Source: an uncultured Oscillospiraceae bacterium
GTDB taxonomy: Bacteria > Bacillota > Clostridia > Oscillospirales > Acutalibacteraceae
Direction: 5' to 3'
Length of the DNA: 6,183 nucleotides
Assembly (NCBI GenBank): GCA_900552285.1
Contig: URYV01000098.1
Span: forward strand, 1 to 6,183
The notes below the pieces were generated by a model. That model did no database searches. It was given only the letters and a program-made list of their open reading frames with translations, and was not told the DNA's origin. A program made the translations under genes and the position numbers. Below, one piece after another: positions 5,177 through 6,183 of the stretch. Each line of letters begins with the position of its first letter. The stretch's first letter is position 1.

Positions 5177-6183
5177 TTATGCCTCGTCTCTGCCGCAGCA
5201 TTTTTTATACTTTTTGCCGCTGCCGCAGGGACAGGGGTCGTTGCGTCCCACCTTTTGGGACTTGGTCTTGACGACGGTGCGTCCCTTGACGTCGCCGCCG
5301 GAACTTTCGGAGGTCACCTTGGCCACCTGCTCGCGCTTAACGTCCTCCTCGCGGCGAATTCTCACCGTGAGAATAAGCTTGGCGGTGTCCTCGCATATGG
5401 CCTCGCTCATGGCGTTGAACATATCATAGCTCTCGTTGCGGAATTCCACAATGGGGTCGTGCTGAGCATAGGCGCGCAGATGAATGCCGTTTCTCAGCTC
5501 GTCCATGGCGTCGATGTGGTCCATCCAATGGGTGTCGACACATCTGAGCAAAATGACCCGCTCGAGCTCTCTCATGACGTCGGAGCCGTATTCGGCCTCC
5601 TTGCTTTCATAAATTTCGCAGGCACGCTCGTAAAGGGTGTCGGCAATGCTGTCGGGAGTGGCTTCGGCAAGCTGCTCGGGAGTGAATTCAAAATCGTCGG
5701 GCTTTGTCAGCCAGCCGAGGAAGTGGTCGCGCAGCCCCTTGACGTTCCAGTTGTCGTGAACCTTGGGGTCGTTAAGATAAAGCGCACACTGACCGTGAAT
5801 GGTGTCCTTTATCATTTTTTGAACCGATTCCTTAAGGTTTTCGCCGTTAAGAACCTGATCGCGCTGGGAATAAATCTTGTTTCGCTGCTGATTCATGACG
5901 TCGTCGAATTCCAGCGTGCTCTTTCGGGCGGCAAAGTTGCGGGACTCCACCTTTTGCTGAGCGTTTTCGATAACGTTGGTCAGCATTTTGCTTTCAATGG
6001 GCTCGTCGTCGGGGAACATGGACATATTGCCCAGCTTGTCGCCGCCGAACAGACGCATGAGGTCGTCCTCCATGGACAGGAAGAAACGGCTGCGTCCGGG
6101 GTCGCCCTGACGTCCGGCACGTCCGCGCAGCTGGCGGTCCACACGGCGGCTTTCGTGGCGTTCGGTGCCGATGATCGCCAGAC
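5177..6183 (-). CDS. secA: Preprotein translocase ATPase SecA, C-terminal part (5' end outside the window)
   Basis: SecA is the ATP-driven motor that pushes unfolded preproteins through SecYEG at the inner face of the membrane. The window holds the last 334 residues. The fragment begins LAIIGTERHESRRV and continues with helicase motif VI, QLRGRAGRQGDPG, the end of nucleotide-binding domain 2, then SRFFLSMEDDLMRLFG. The helical scaffold follows (NFAARKSTLEFDDVMNQQR, nt ~5870-5940), then the helical wing region and the second scaffold part with WMDHIDAMDELRNGIHLRAYAQ. A variable linker leads to the SEC-C zinc motif CPCGSGKKYKKCC just before the end; this is the site known to bind SecB or phospholipids in other bacteria. 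All conserved parts are intact. The stop is TAA at 5179-5177. The HlyC/CorC gene follows on the same strand after 80 nt, so read-through co-transcription is possible. Confidence 0.97.
   Translation of the reverse strand, partial: LAIIGTERHESRRVDRQLRGRAGRQGDPGRSRFFLSMEDDLMRLFGGDKLGNMSMFPDDEPIESKMLTNVIENAQQKVESRNFAARKSTLEFDDVMNQQRNKIYSQRDQVLNGENLKESVQKMIKDTIHGQCALYLNDPKVHDNWNVKGLRDHFLGWLTKPDDFEFTPEQLAEATPDSIADTLYERACEIYESKEAEYGSDVMRELERVILLRCVDTHWMDHIDAMDELRNGIHLRAYAQHDPIVEFRNESYDMFNAMSEAICEDTAKLILTVRIRREEDVKREQVAKVTSESSGGDVKGRTVVKTKSQKVGRNDPCPCGSGKKYKKCCGRDEA

Overview
The window looks like a chromosomal segment of a Clostridia-type Firmicute, probably an anaerobic gut or environmental member. 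The grounds are moderately high GC with C/G-rich third positions, strong AGGAGG-type ribosome sites, a DUF815 ATPase, a SecA tail with the SEC-C zinc motif, and a phi LC3-type holin. This is inferred from gene style alone; no marker in the window fixes a species.

Plus strand, 2-2468: the 3' part of ilvD (dihydroxy-acid dehydratase, branched-chain amino acid synthesis) is followed by a DUF815 AAA+ ATPase gene. The family-like C-terminus of IlvD (VSSADKGA...) lies in the -1 frame relative to the main body, so the gene carries a net frameshift between about 1196 and 1224. Read in that shifted frame, ilvD stops at 1267-1269 and overlaps the GTG start of the ATPase gene by 4 nt (GTGA). A hairpin at 2475-2508, with A/T runs on both sides, closes this unit and also ends the convergent unit from the other strand.

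Minus strand, 3538 down to 2510: a compact two-gene lysis cassette. An M15-type peptidoglycan peptidase (endolysin) is followed 12 nt later by a small two-helix holin with a TTG start. It sits between two intrinsic terminators and no other phage gene is visible in the window. It is therefore either a prophage remnant, a domesticated lysis or release module, or a tailocin/transfer-agent-type outlier.

Minus strand, 6183 down to 3666: the C-terminal third of secA (preprotein translocase ATPase, cut by the window edge) is followed after 80 nt by a complete HlyC/CorC (CNNM-CBS-CorC_HlyC) membrane protein with a strongly charged C-terminal tail. A strong intrinsic terminator at 3612-3653 ends it. 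Coding density is high and no gene-free stretch exceeds 130 nt. No tRNA, rRNA, CRISPR array, insertion sequence or riboswitch was seen. I do not see a clearly new system; the most interesting items are the orphan lysis cassette and the shifted end of ilvD.
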